Assembly: GCA_017993835.1 (NCBI GenBank)
Contig: JAGOLX010000003.1
Coordinates: forward strand, 62,001-126,000
Direction: 5' to 3'
Length of the DNA stretch: 64,000 bases
Source of the DNA: Phycisphaerae bacterium
GTDB lineage: Bacteria; Planctomycetota; Phycisphaerae; Sedimentisphaerales; Anaerobacaceae
Position 1 is the stretch's first letter; every line of letters starts with the position of its first letter. The notes under the pieces were generated by a model. It was not told where the DNA came from, ran no database searches, and saw only the letters and a list, made by a program, of their open reading frames with translations. The translations under genes and the position numbers were made by a program. This document shows positions 23,913-33,257 of the stretch, piece after piece.

Positions 23913-24488
23913 TCACGGGCGTGAAGGCGGGGAACCGGCCTCGCCGGTGAAACCGGACGGGCTGCGATCCGGCTTTCCGCCAGCCGCCAGGAGCGAACTG
24001 ATGATGTCCATGCCGCGTTTGCCGCTGTTCTTCGCGATGTCGCCAATGGACTGGCTCTCGCCGGACACCTGGAAGCCCTGGCCCTTCAGGAAGGCGACCG
24101 ATTCTTCCGCGGAGACACCGAGCACCGGCGCCACCTGGGCCAGGGATGCGCCCTCGATGCGGGCGAAGATCTCCATCGGCGACCTGCCTCTGCGAGAGCC
24201 GTTCCCGCCGCTGCCCGTGAATAGGAGCACGACGAGGACCGTCACGACGACCGCCAGAACGATCGTCAGCGGCTTTCGCACATACGCAACGAAACAACCC
24301 CAGTTGACGACCAGGTGAGCCGCTGCAGCCACGACGAACACGATGCTGACCATCTCGTGGAATTCCTTGATCGTCGCACTCTTGACGTCGACGAGCATCA
24401 GAACGCCCGTGAGGGCCACGATAACGAACGACGCCGTGGTGATCGGCGTGATGGTCGACCGCTTCCAGAGTCCCGCGAACTTTGCCAT
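23913..24488 (-). CDS. DUF4405-type membrane protein
   Basis: 191 residues. The N-terminal half has three membrane helices (about 16-34, 46-66, 74-92). It includes TASFVIVALTGVLMLVDV and EFHEMVSIVFVVAAAAHLVV, where the spaced histidines fit the haem ligands proposed for DUF4405 (flavinylation-associated cytochrome-like). The C-terminal half is soluble and contains a helical repeat-like segment ASLAQVAPVLGVSAEESVA that recurs in membrane-anchored redox proteins. AGGA lies seven bases before the ATG at 24488, so this start is preferred to 24494. Convergent with the Rnk-like genes. Confidence 0.8.
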   Translation of the reverse strand: MAKFAGLWKRSTITPITTASFVIVALTGVLMLVDVKSATIKEFHEMVSIVFVVAAAAHLVVNWGCFVAYVRKPLTIVLAVVVTVLVVLLFTGSGGNGSRRGRSPMEIFARIEGASLAQVAPVLGVSAEESVAFLKGQGFQVSGESQSIGDIAKNSGKRGMDIISSLLAAGGKPDRSPSGFTGEAGSPPSRP

Positions 24489-24649
24489 TGACATATCCTT
24501 TCCAGTTCCGCTCCAATGAATTCACGTTGGGGAGAGCGATAAAAGGGTGCCGATGGCTCTGTGTAGATCGCCGTTCAGCGAAGAAAACACACCGACACCC
24601 CTTCGTATAGGAGCTTGTTCCGGGCCTGGGAGCCCGGCGAGAGTAGAGC

Positions 24650-25360
24650 CTATTCCAACCCCCTTTTCTTCAGCGTCACACTGACCCCGCCGGCCTGCGT
24701 GTAGAAGATGGTTTCGAGGTCCGGGTTCGTCGTGATGGCCTCCACGAATTTCGCATCCGCCATCTGGGGGGTTACGTTGTGACCGACGATCAGACCGCCC
24801 GGACGGACCTTGGGCAGCAGCTTGGTCAGATAGTCGACGTACCCTTCTTTGTCCGCATCGATAAACACGACATCGACAGGGCCGGCAACTTCCACCACCT
24901 TCTCATGTGCGTCTCCTTCGACGAGCGTGACGATGTCGTCTACGCCGGCCTTCCGGAAGTTCTGTCGGGCCAGTGCCGCACGCGCCGGGTCGATCTCGAA
25001 GGTGGTCAGCTTGCCGCCCGTGGCCTTCAAGGCCAGGCACAGCCAGAGCCCGGAGTAACCGTTCGATGTGCCGATTTCGACGACCTGCCTGGCTCCGGTG
25101 GACTCGGCCAAGAGCCGGAGGAATCGCCCGTCCTCGATGGGGACGTTCATATTGCCCCCCCGCTGGTTGCGGTCCATTTCGTCCAGCACGTCGAGAATCG
25201 CTTTCTCCTTGGCGTTCCTGGCCATGGGGGCCTTGTTTGTGAAGCCTTGTAGGCCGCCCCGTCCTCGCCTGCCGCCGGGTCCCGGCTGAGCCAGGAGCAG
25301 GCCGCCTGCGATCAGCACGGTGGTTCCCACAAGACCGATCCAGACTCTCTTGGACATCAT
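24650..25360 (-). CDS. Exported class I O-methyltransferase-like protein
   Basis: 236 residues. Residues 1-25 (MMSKRVWIGLVGTTVLIAGG then LLLAQPG) look like a Sec signal peptide or anchor. The rest is a catechol/caffeoyl-CoA O-methyltransferase-type fold: VVEIGTSNGYSGLWL (SAM motif I), TTFEIDPARAALARQNF, VDVVFIDADKEGYVDYL and GGLIVGHNVT. The SAM-binding residues appear intact, so an extracytoplasmic location would be odd, since SAM is not known there; the segment may instead anchor the enzyme with its domain inside. AAAGGA lies seven bases before the ATG. Confidence 0.83.
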   Translation of the reverse strand: MMSKRVWIGLVGTTVLIAGGLLLAQPGPGGRRGRGGLQGFTNKAPMARNAKEKAILDVLDEMDRNQRGGNMNVPIEDGRFLRLLAESTGARQVVEIGTSNGYSGLWLCLALKATGGKLTTFEIDPARAALARQNFRKAGVDDIVTLVEGDAHEKVVEVAGPVDVVFIDADKEGYVDYLTKLLPKVRPGGLIVGHNVTPQMADAKFVEAITTNPDLETIFYTQAGGVSVTLKKRGLE

Positions 25361-25673
25361 GAGCGTATCCTTTCACGGTTCGCCATCACGTACTTCGAGC
25401 CAGATGCCCACAATGGGCTACCCGATACTCAGTGTCCCGTCGTCGGCGCCGGTTACAGGTTTCTCCTGATTCCACCGCCTCCAGACGGAGCGGCTGGAGA
25501 GACAGAGCCGCAGCAACGGAGGGAGTCCGTCATCGGACACCACAGAGACAGGTGCCAGTCCGATAGTCCAGCCCGCAGAGACGGGCTCTTCGCTTCGACG
25601 AGGATGATGGGGGAATCTTCCGGTGGTCTCCAACCCGCGGTCTCGCGCCATAGCGGTCCCTTCCGGGTCCCGC
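25361..25673. other. Intergenic region with a doubtful 77-codon frame
   Basis: 313 bases between the efflux permease and the O-methyltransferase. A minus-strand frame (25418-25651, starting MARDRGLETTGRF) has a GAAGGGA upstream, but the sequence is Arg/Ser/Pro-rich without a recognisable fold. A perfect hairpin AGCCCG/CGGGCT lies inside it. It may be a dispersed-repeat relic or a short gene; I cannot decide. Confidence 0.3.
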
Positions 25674-26942
25674 CTATTCGTGGCGGAGGGCCACGATCGG
25701 ATCGACCTGAGCCGCGTGCATGGCCGGATACAGGCCGAAGAGAATGCCGATGGCCATGCTGATAACCAACGGCAGCAAGATCCCATTGAGGGTAACGACC
25801 GTCGCCATGCCGGAGAAGTGCGTGATCAGAAGCGGGATCAGCACGCCCAGGCCCAGCCCGATCAAGCCGCCAATCATCGAGAGCACCACGGTCTCGATGA
25901 GGAACTGTACGATGATCTGGCGGCGCTTGGCGCCGATGGCCCGACGGATGCCAATCTCCCGCGTTCGCTCGGTCACGGAGGCCAGCATGATGTTCATGAT
26001 GCCGATGCCGCCAACGAGCAGGCTGATCCCGGCGATGGAGCCCAGGACGATGTTGAACGTCCGCTTGGTCGCCTCCGTCTGCTTGAGCAGGGCCAGCGGG
26101 ACGCTCACCGCGAAATCTCTCTTCTTGTGGAACTGGGCGAGCATCCTCTCGATGCCCGCCGCAGCAGCCTCCACGTGCTTGGGATCGTCCACCTGAACGA
26201 TGATCTGGTGCAGTTCGACCCGCTCCCGCTCGAACGAACCCGAGGTCATTCTCGCGAAGATATCGCCGTAGTACCTGCGCGCCACCTCGAGGGAGATGTA
26301 GACGTCCGCCTCCTGATCGGGAAGCTGGATACTGCCGGCCTGCCCGGTTTCGCTGCGAATGATCCCGACGATCTGGAACTCGTTGCCGCCAATCCGCAGG
26401 GTCTGTCCGACCGTACCCAACGTCGCCAGCAGCTTCCTGGCGCCGAACTCGGTGAGAACGGCGACAGGAGCCTTGCTCTCGGCATCCGCCCGCACGAGGA
26501 CTCGGCCCGCCTCCACGCGCCGTGGAACCAAGTCAAACCATTCCGGCGTCGTCCCCACCACCCGAAGCTCCATCGACCGCTCGCGAAGGCGGGCGTCCTT
26601 GCGAATGATCTTGGCCGGCGCAACCTGGCGGACCTGTCTGATGCTCTGGGCCATCCGCCGATAGTCGTCATAGGTCAAGCCGTAGACGAGCATGGAATTG
26701 CGCGTCACGACGGTCTGGTCCTGTTCCACCGGCTTCATCGAAGAAACGATGATGTTGTTGCTCCCGAGCCGGCGGATCTGAGCGAGCGCCTCCTGGCTGG
26801 CGCCCTCTCCGACCGAGAGCATCGCGACGACACTGCCGACGCCGAACACGACACCCAGCATGGTCAGAAACGAGCGCAGCTTGTGCAACAGCAGGTTTTC
26901 GACGCCCAGCCAGATATTCCGCACGATTTTCGATTGTGTCAT
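25674..26942 (-). CDS. MacB/FtsX-type ABC transporter permease (second copy)
   Basis: 422 residues with the MacB plan: N-terminal helix ([21 protein letters not shown], in two parts), a large extracytoplasmic MacB_PCD domain (about 45-270), then three C-terminal helices carrying the FtsX domain (SIAGISLLVGGIGIMNIMLA, RREIGIRRAIGAKRRQI-like). It ends in VDPIVALRHE. It is about three-quarters identical by eye to the permease just upstream, with the main differences in the periplasmic domain. The start at 26942 matches that paralogue. It is the last gene of the pump operon. Confidence 0.93.
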   Translation of the reverse strand: MTQSKIVRNIWLGVENLLLHKLRSFLTMLGVVFGVGSVVAMLSVGEGASQEALAQIRRLGSNNIIVSSMKPVEQDQTVVTRNSMLVYGLTYDDYRRMAQSIRQVRQVAPAKIIRKDARLRERSMELRVVGTTPEWFDLVPRRVEAGRVLVRADAESKAPVAVLTEFGARKLLATLGTVGQTLRIGGNEFQIVGIIRSETGQAGSIQLPDQEADVYISLEVARRYYGDIFARMTSGSFERERVELHQIIVQVDDPKHVEAAAAGIERMLAQFHKKRDFAVSVPLALLKQTEATKRTFNIVLGSIAGISLLVGGIGIMNIMLASVTERTREIGIRRAIGAKRRQIIVQFLIETVVLSMIGGLIGLGLGVLIPLLITHFSGMATVVTLNGILLPLVISMAIGILFGLYPAMHAAQVDPIVALRHE

Positions 26943-26967
26943 ACGACTCCGCAACCTCTCGCTGTTG

Positions 26968-28236
26968 TCATTCGTGCCGCAAGGCGACGATCGGATCGAC
27001 CCGGGCCGCATTCAACGCAGGATAGATGCCGAAGAGAATACCGATGGCCATGCTGATGAACAGCGGCAGCAGAATCCCGTTCAGAGTCACAACGGTCGCC
27101 ATGCCGGAAAAATGCGTGATCAGCAGCGGGATCAGCACCCCCAGTCCCAGACCGATCATGCCGCCGAACATGGACAGCACGACCGTCTCGATCAGGAACT
27201 GAATGACGATCTGGCGGCGTTTGGCGCCGATGGCCCGACGGATGCCGATCTCCCGTGTCCGCTCGGTCACCGAGGCCAGCATGATGTTCATGATGCCGAT
27301 GCCGCCAACGAGCAGGCTGATTCCGGCGATGGAGCCCAGCACGACGTTGAACGTCCGCTTGGTGGCCTCCGCCTGCTTGAGCAGGGCCAGGGGCACGCTG
27401 ATCGCGTAGTCCTTCTTCTTGTGGAACCGCTTGAGCATGGCCTCGATGCCGCCTGCGACCGCCTCGGCGCTTCTCGGATCGTCGACCCGGACGATGATCT
27501 GGTGCAATTCCACCTTCTCCCGTTCGTCGGAGCCGGAGGTTCTCTTGAAGGAGATGTCGCCGAAGTACCGCTGGGCCACGTCCAGGGGGATGTACACGTC
27601 GATCTCCTGGTCGGGAATCTGGATGTTGCCTGCCTGTCCGCTCTCGCTGTGGATGATGCCAACGACCGTAAACTCATCGCCCCCGATGCGAAGGGTCTGT
27701 CCCACGGAACCCTCGGTGGCCAGCAGCTTCCTGGCGCCGAACTCGGTGAGCACCGCCACAGGAGACCGCGAGTCCTGGTCGCCCTGCGAGATGATGCGCC
27801 CGGCCACAATGCTGCGGGGCACGAGACGGAACCATTCGGGCGTCGCCCCCACGACCCGCAGTTCCATCGCCCGCTCGCCCAGGCGCGATTCCTTCCGCAG
27901 CAGCTTCGCGGGCGCCGTTTGGCGGATATTCGCGAAGCTGCTGGCGATCCTGCGATGATCCTGGTAGGTCAAGCCATAGATGCTCATGTGCGAGTGCGTG
28001 GTGCTCATCTGCTGCTCCTCGGCCGACTTGACCGAGGAGACGATGATATTGTCACTGCCGAGCTTGCGAATCTGGGAAAGGGCCTCCTGGCTGGCGCCCT
28101 CCCCGACGGAAAGCATCGCCACGACACTGCCGACGCCGAAGACAACGCCCAGCATGGTCAGGAACGAGCGCAGCTTATGAAGCAGCAGATTCTCGATGCC
28201 CAGCGCGATGTTTCTGGCTATTCTGGTTTGCCGCAT
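26968..28236 (-). CDS. MacB/FtsX-type ABC transporter permease (first copy)
   Basis: 422 residues, the same length and architecture as the downstream paralogue: [19 protein letters not shown] at the N-terminus, a MacB_PCD periplasmic domain and the C-terminal FtsX module (ERTREIGIRRAIGAKRRQ). It overlaps the end of the ATPase gene by 62 bases; the start is nevertheless secure because the N-terminus ([20 protein letters not shown]) aligns with the paralogue. FtsX-type permeases work as dimers, so the two copies could form a heterodimer on a shared ATPase. Confidence 0.93.
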   Translation of the reverse strand: MRQTRIARNIALGIENLLLHKLRSFLTMLGVVFGVGSVVAMLSVGEGASQEALSQIRKLGSDNIIVSSVKSAEEQQMSTTHSHMSIYGLTYQDHRRIASSFANIRQTAPAKLLRKESRLGERAMELRVVGATPEWFRLVPRSIVAGRIISQGDQDSRSPVAVLTEFGARKLLATEGSVGQTLRIGGDEFTVVGIIHSESGQAGNIQIPDQEIDVYIPLDVAQRYFGDISFKRTSGSDEREKVELHQIIVRVDDPRSAEAVAGGIEAMLKRFHKKKDYAISVPLALLKQAEATKRTFNVVLGSIAGISLLVGGIGIMNIMLASVTERTREIGIRRAIGAKRRQIVIQFLIETVVLSMFGGMIGLGLGVLIPLLITHFSGMATVVTLNGILLPLFISMAIGILFGIYPALNAARVDPIVALRHE

Positions 28237-28945
28237 GAATGCCTTCGATTCTGTCGATGTTGCCGTCGATCATGTGCAACCTGCTGCCGGCGTAAGCCGC
28301 GATGTCCGGCTCGTGCGTGACCATGATGACGGTCTTGCCCTCTTTGTTCAGGCGGGTCAGCAAGTCCATAATCTGTACGCCGGTGGCCGAGTCGAGGTTG
28401 CCCGTGGGCTCGTCCGCAAAGATGATCTGCGGATCGTTGGCCAAGGCGCGGGCGATGGCCACTCGCTGCATCTGCCCGCCGGAGAGTTCTGTGGGTCGGT
28501 GGTTCAGACGGTCGCCCAAGCCGACGCCCTCCGCCAGTTCTTTCGCTCGTTGGGCGCTGCGAATCGCATCCCAACCCAGGTAGTACAGCGGCAACTCGAT
28601 GTTCCGCTGCACCGACAACTGGGGAATCAGATTGAAGCTCTGAAAAATGAACCCCAGATACCGCAGGCGCAGGTCGCTGAGCGAATCGTCGTCCAGCTTG
28701 CTGACGTCTTTGCCGTCGAGATAGTAGGAGCCCGTGGTCAAACGGTCGAGACAGCCCAGGACATTCATCATGGTGCTCTTGCCGGAACCGCTGGGACCCA
28801 TGATCGCCCAGAAGTCCCCCTTCTCGAACGTCATGCTGACGCCCGCGAGGGCGTGAACCTCCTCGGTACCCATCTGGTAGACCTTGCGGGCATTGTCGAG
28901 TCGGACGATCTCCCGTTCGTTGTCGGGCAGAGTCACGCTGGCCAT
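28175..28945 (-). CDS. MacB/LolD-type ABC transporter ATP-binding protein
   Basis: 256 residues. Walker [11 protein letters not shown]-loop [14 protein letters not shown], signature [15 protein letters not shown], Walker [14 protein letters not shown] and the switch His VTHEPDIA are all intact. The class is that of MacB/LolD ATPases, which power mechanotransmission and not transmembrane transport as such. Its ATG follows the adaptor stop directly (TAGATG). In E. coli MacB the ATPase and permease are fused; here they are separate. The C-terminal 20 residues ([15 protein letters not shown]) lie in the overlap with the permease. Confidence 0.95.
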   Translation of the reverse strand: MASVTLPDNEREIVRLDNARKVYQMGTEEVHALAGVSMTFEKGDFWAIMGPSGSGKSTMMNVLGCLDRLTTGSYYLDGKDVSKLDDDSLSDLRLRYLGFIFQSFNLIPQLSVQRNIELPLYYLGWDAIRSAQRAKELAEGVGLGDRLNHRPTELSGGQMQRVAIARALANDPQIIFADEPTGNLDSATGVQIMDLLTRLNKEGKTVIMVTHEPDIAAYAGSRLHMIDGNIDRIEGIHAANQNSQKHRAGHRESAAS

Positions 28946-30961
28946 CTACTGTCCCCTTCCCGGCTGTCCGGATCCGGAATCGGCGTCACCCCGACTGCCC
29001 CCGCCCGGTCCGCCACCGCTGCCGTCTCTGCGACCTCCGGGGCCGAAGCCCCCGCCCTCGCCGCTGCCACGACGCTGACGCATCTGCTCTCGCTCCTCCG
29101 GCGACATATTCTGGAATCGCTGGCGTCTCTCTTCCATCTGCTGACGCTGCTCGGGCGTCATACTGCTCTCCATCTGCTGGCGCATCTTCTCCATCTCTTG
29201 CTGGCGTTGTTCGGGCGTCATGCTATCGAAGCGTTTCCTCATTTCCTCCATCTGCGCCGCGGAGGGCATCTGGAAGCCCTGGCCCCCCGGCTGGCCCGGT
29301 CCGGCCTCTGGGCCCGCCTGCCCCATCGGGCCGGCTGAGGACTGCATCGCCCGGCCGGAAGGCACGCTCGGCTTGTTGGCTTCGCTGACCGCCTTGAGCT
29401 TCTCCGTGATCTTCTGGGCGGTCGTATCATTGGCGTCGCCCGATCCAGAGATCCGCCCCCCGGGCGAGAGAGCCGCCGCCTGCAGCGGAGGCGTCAGCAG
29501 GACCACCTCTCCTTCGCTGAGGCCCTTGAGAATCGCAATGTCGATGGCGTCATCCAGGCCGATCTCGACGGCACGCTTCTCAGTTTGGCCGTCCTTGACA
29601 ACATAGACGGTGGGCTGTCCCTCCACCCGCAGGACCGCCTGGACCGGGATGTACACCACGTCGTCATACTGCCTGACGATGATGTCCGCCCGGCAGTTCA
29701 TGCCGCTCCGCAGAGCCGAATCGGGGCTCTCCAGGTCGATGTTCGTCGTGTAGACTTTCAGATCGGGGTTCATCCACATGCTCTGTGCGTTGGGCAGCGG
29801 CGCGATGCGAGAGACCGTCCCGAAGAACTTCTTGCCCGGCAGCGCATCGACCGTCACGACCGCAGGAAGTCCCGCTTGGACCTTGTCCAGACTGGCCTCG
29901 TGAACGTCGACCTCCGCCACGGAGGACGAGGATTTCGGGATGTAGATCAGTTCCTGGCGCTCCCAAACTTCGACGCCGTCGGCCAGCGGCTTGCGGTCAT
30001 CTCGTCCGAACCCGCCGCGGGAACTCGTCGCATAGACGACCATCCCTTCCGCCGGCGAAAACACGGTGGCTTTCTCGATTTGGTCCAAGAGCTTGTTGAG
30101 TTTGTCGATCTGGCGTTTGTGCTCTTGCTCCTTGGCACTCAGGTCGGTCTCCGCCTGAATCACGTTGGCTTCCGCCTTGCTGATCGTGCGCTCGAGCGCC
30201 AGCTCCGCCTGGTTGACGTCGCTGGCGTACTGTTCCATCTTGCGGCGCCTCGTGTATTTCTCGAGCAGTTCCTGGTCGTTCTGCGCGACGGTCAGGCTGT
30301 TCTCCGCTCTGGTCACCGCCAACTGGTCCGCCTGCAGCTCCGTCTTGGACAGATACTTCTCCTTGTAGAGGGTCTCGGACCAGTCCCGGGTCGTGGTCGC
30401 CCGAGTCAACACCTCCTGCGCCTCTTTCACCTTGTTGCCTGCGGCGGTCAGGTCGTTGGGATACTGCTTGTCGTTGTAGATCTCCAGATCCTGCTTGGCG
30501 AACTTGAGGGTTAAATCGGCTTTGTCAATGTCGCTCTTCGCCTGGTTCTTGGCGATCTCCAGGGCCTTCTCGGCGTTCACCTTGGCCGCTTCGGCATTCT
30601 TGACCTTGATCTCCTGGTCGATCTTCTCGTCGTCCATCGTGCTGGCGTCCAGCTCAACCAGCTTGTCCCCCACGTTGACGTGCGTGCCCTCGGCAACGAT
30701 CGAAACGATCGTCGTGCGTCCCTCGACCTCGTTGCGGACGATCACCTGATCCTTGGCCTTGATGGCGCCGGACTCCAGAACACTGATCGTCAACGGACCC
30801 CGTTTGGCCACGCTGGTGGCCATCGTCGCGGTGGGGTCCTCCTGGGCGCGAACGACCTTGAGCCAGACGACCGCGAGAACGACCGCCGCCACAAGGACGG
30901 CGGCGCCGATCAACTTGACGGGCTTGCGAGAACTGCCATTAGCTTTGTTGCTGACTGTCAT
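28946..30961 (-). CDS. MacA/HlyD-type periplasmic adaptor with Met/Gln-rich C-terminal extension
   Basis: 671 residues, against about 370-400 for ordinary MacA. There is an N-terminal anchor (about 16-38), a split biotinyl-lipoyl domain (ESGAIKAKDQVIVRNEVEG and KATVFSPAEGMVVY), a long alpha-hairpin coiled coil (about 115-290), a beta-barrel and membrane-proximal domain (FFGTVSRIAPLPNAQS; VVYIPVQAVLRVEGQPTVYV). The unusual part is residues 565-631, with repeats built on MTPEQRQQ and MSPEERE, then about 40 residues of Gly/Arg/Ser. Similar Met/Gln repeats are found in CpxP/Spy-like or metal-related proteins, but the role here is unknown. It overlaps the outer-membrane gene by 23 bases. Confidence 0.9.
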   Translation of the reverse strand: MTVSNKANGSSRKPVKLIGAAVLVAAVVLAVVWLKVVRAQEDPTATMATSVAKRGPLTISVLESGAIKAKDQVIVRNEVEGRTTIVSIVAEGTHVNVGDKLVELDASTMDDEKIDQEIKVKNAEAAKVNAEKALEIAKNQAKSDIDKADLTLKFAKQDLEIYNDKQYPNDLTAAGNKVKEAQEVLTRATTTRDWSETLYKEKYLSKTELQADQLAVTRAENSLTVAQNDQELLEKYTRRRKMEQYASDVNQAELALERTISKAEANVIQAETDLSAKEQEHKRQIDKLNKLLDQIEKATVFSPAEGMVVYATSSRGGFGRDDRKPLADGVEVWERQELIYIPKSSSSVAEVDVHEASLDKVQAGLPAVVTVDALPGKKFFGTVSRIAPLPNAQSMWMNPDLKVYTTNIDLESPDSALRSGMNCRADIIVRQYDDVVYIPVQAVLRVEGQPTVYVVKDGQTEKRAVEIGLDDAIDIAILKGLSEGEVVLLTPPLQAAALSPGGRISGSGDANDTTAQKITEKLKAVSEANKPSVPSGRAMQSSAGPMGQAGPEAGPGQPGGQGFQMPSAAQMEEMRKRFDSMTPEQRQQEMEKMRQQMESSMTPEQRQQMEERRQRFQNMSPEEREQMRQRRGSGEGGGFGPGGRRDGSGGGPGGGSRGDADSGSGQPGRGQ

Positions 30962-32807
30962 GTTTCATATCCTCAGGAGAAAACTCTTCCCACAATCCCT
31001 CTTGGGTGATCGTCAACAGGTCCAGATCCCGCTGGAACTGCAACTCCGTCGTGCGGTAATTCACAATCGCGGAGGTCAACGAGTTCTGCGCCGACAGCAA
31101 AGCATCCTGGGCTTCGAGCAGATCGCGGATCTCGGACCGCCCGGCCTCCAGGAACAGCGTGGTGCTGCGGACCTGCTTCTCGGCCACCAGGACGGACTTC
31201 GCCTGGATCTTGACGGTCTCGCGGGATTCCAGGAGCGCCCGCAACTCGCTGCGAACCGACTGCTTGATCTCGTCCTCCAAACTCTGGACACTCCGCGTGG
31301 CCTGCTCCAGAGCGATCAGACTGTTGCGGTACGCATTGCGTTCCTGGGTCCTGCTGCGTTCGTCGATCGGCAGATCGATCGACGCGGTGCCGGAATAGCG
31401 AGTCCCCTGAAGGCTGCTCGTGCCGTCGGAGTCGTCGCCGGAATATGCGGCACGAGCGCCCAACGTCAGCTCCGGGCGCAGCGCGTCGGCCGCCACTACG
31501 ACTTGCCTTTGAGCGTCAAAGACAGCGCCGTTGGCCGCCTTGAGGTCCAGCCGGTTCTCCAGGGCCAACTGGATCGCCAACGCCTCGTCGATCTCATACG
31601 GCCCGGCGCCCACGTCGTCGGCCGGGACCAGCGTCACAGGGGCATCCGCCGCCGGAACTGTCTCGGCAGGGCCGCTGGACGCCTGTCTCATGGTCGCAAT
31701 ATACTCCTCCGATCTCGCCCGCAATTGCACGAGGTCGTTCGGATCCAGCTCAATCCATGCGTCCGGGGGCAACCCGATCGTGGTCTTGAACGAATCCAGG
31801 CTGTCCTTCAATCCCTGCTGCGTCGAGATCCAGTTGTTGCGTGCGCTCAGCTCCCTTTGCGCCGCCTGGTCCACCTGGATTTCCGAGATCCGTCCGGCAT
31901 CCGCCTGCCGACGCGACCAGCGAGCCGACTGGATGGCGCTGCGGTAGTTGTTCTCGCTGTTCGTGAGCGAATCCATCTGGCGCAAAACGGAGTAGTACCG
32001 CTGAGCGATGTTGACCGCGAACGTGCGTTTGTACCGCTCAAAATCCCACATTTCATACGCCACGTTCCGTTCGGCCTGAGTCAGGGACTCGGTCACGATA
32101 TGTCGGCCGGCGCCCCGCAACAGCGGAATCGACACCGACGGATCGATGTTCCATCCCAGCGTGTCTGCCCCCGGCAACAGGCTCAGCAGGCTGATTGCCA
32201 GAGCCGCGCTGATATCCACGCCGTTCTTCAATGTCCGACCCACGTCGGCGGTGGCGCCAGCGTCGAGAGTCGTCTCGTCCGCGACGGTGTTCCTCGCAAG
32301 CGTCGCGTCCGCCCCCGTCCTGAAGACGGTCCGAAACGCATCCCGCCGGAGATCGAGGGTCAGGGCAACACGGAAGATGCTCTCCTTTCGCGATTGATAA
32401 TCCGGACTGTTGCGGGCTGCGATTTGCAGCGCGTCGATCAGCGAGATCTTCACAGGCCGATTCGGCTCAATCGGAATACTCGCGTCCGCAGAGGACACTT
32501 GCAGCGGGTAGTTCTCATCAGGCCAGTGCGGAATCTGCTTGAGTCGGTCCGTCCCGAGCGAGGCCTCGCTCGAAACAGGCAGCGCCTGGATCTCGATGAG
32601 CCGACGACGCAAGATGTCGCTGGGGCGCTCGACGACAATGGGCTCGGTCTTACCGAGGGCCTCCTGCTGCTTCTGCTCAATAATGTCGTAGGCCGCTGTG
32701 TCCGCCTTCTCCCGGTACTTGGCGGGACTACGACACCCGATCAGAGCCATGCCACAACAGGATAGCGAGACTGCACAAACCAGCCAACCGACAGCGCTTC
32801 GTTTCAT
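30939..32807 (-). CDS. TolC-like outer-membrane efflux lipoprotein
   Basis: 622 residues. The signal MKRSAVGWLVCAVSLSCCGM leads into ALIGC, a lipobox, so it is probably acylated. Two outer-membrane-efflux repeats follow (about 130-380 and 410-610), with long coiled-coil helices (NIAQRYYSVLRQMDSLTNSE; SALRALLESRE-like) typical of TolC/OprM. It is the outer-membrane duct of the pump. It is longer than usual by an N-terminal segment (about 25-130) with ADTAAYDIIEQKQQEALGK. The start at 32807 begins the lipoprotein signal; the longer frame to 32990 is not supported. It is first in the operon, ahead of adaptor, ATPase and permeases. Confidence 0.92.
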   Translation of the reverse strand: MKRSAVGWLVCAVSLSCCGMALIGCRSPAKYREKADTAAYDIIEQKQQEALGKTEPIVVERPSDILRRRLIEIQALPVSSEASLGTDRLKQIPHWPDENYPLQVSSADASIPIEPNRPVKISLIDALQIAARNSPDYQSRKESIFRVALTLDLRRDAFRTVFRTGADATLARNTVADETTLDAGATADVGRTLKNGVDISAALAISLLSLLPGADTLGWNIDPSVSIPLLRGAGRHIVTESLTQAERNVAYEMWDFERYKRTFAVNIAQRYYSVLRQMDSLTNSENNYRSAIQSARWSRRQADAGRISEIQVDQAAQRELSARNNWISTQQGLKDSLDSFKTTIGLPPDAWIELDPNDLVQLRARSEEYIATMRQASSGPAETVPAADAPVTLVPADDVGAGPYEIDEALAIQLALENRLDLKAANGAVFDAQRQVVVAADALRPELTLGARAAYSGDDSDGTSSLQGTRYSGTASIDLPIDERSRTQERNAYRNSLIALEQATRSVQSLEDEIKQSVRSELRALLESRETVKIQAKSVLVAEKQVRSTTLFLEAGRSEIRDLLEAQDALLSAQNSLTSAIVNYRTTELQFQRDLDLLTITQEGLWEEFSPEDMKHDSQQQS

Positions 32808-33257
32808 GAATGCGTCCACAAACCAAAAGACACCTGCCAACACGCCACGCCAAGGGCGCCGGCCGAACCGTTTGGCCGCTGCGAGGCCCACCGGTCCACC
32901 CGGTCGCAGACTGCGGTTTGCCCCATGGACTGTTCTCCGGGGTTCACCGCGCAGCCACTGCCGCGAGTCGGCGCAGGGCCACCTTTGCACCCTTAGACGC
33001 TTCTCAAACTCAATTCATTGCACATAAATGCTCATCGGCGCCCGTCTCCTGAGACAAATGCCGCTGCGCGGATAAGTGGCCTGAGAGTATACCGTTACGA
33101 CGGGGAATTGGAAGAGAAAAGCCGACGTTCTCGGGCAGCTCTCAATCCGGCGGTCAAAAGGCTTGCCTTCGACGGCATCCCCCTGTAAGGTGACGCCTAT
33201 CGCGGCGGTTGAGCCACAGGAGGTCGCTGCTGTCGGACCATGCGAAGGATAGCCCCT
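32808..33257. other. Divergent intergenic region between efflux and trehalose genes
   Basis: 450 bases that must hold promoters in both directions. The part near 33000-33100 is AT-rich, but I find no promoter pair with good spacing on either strand, and no hairpin or repeat. Nothing else can be supported here. Confidence 0.4.
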
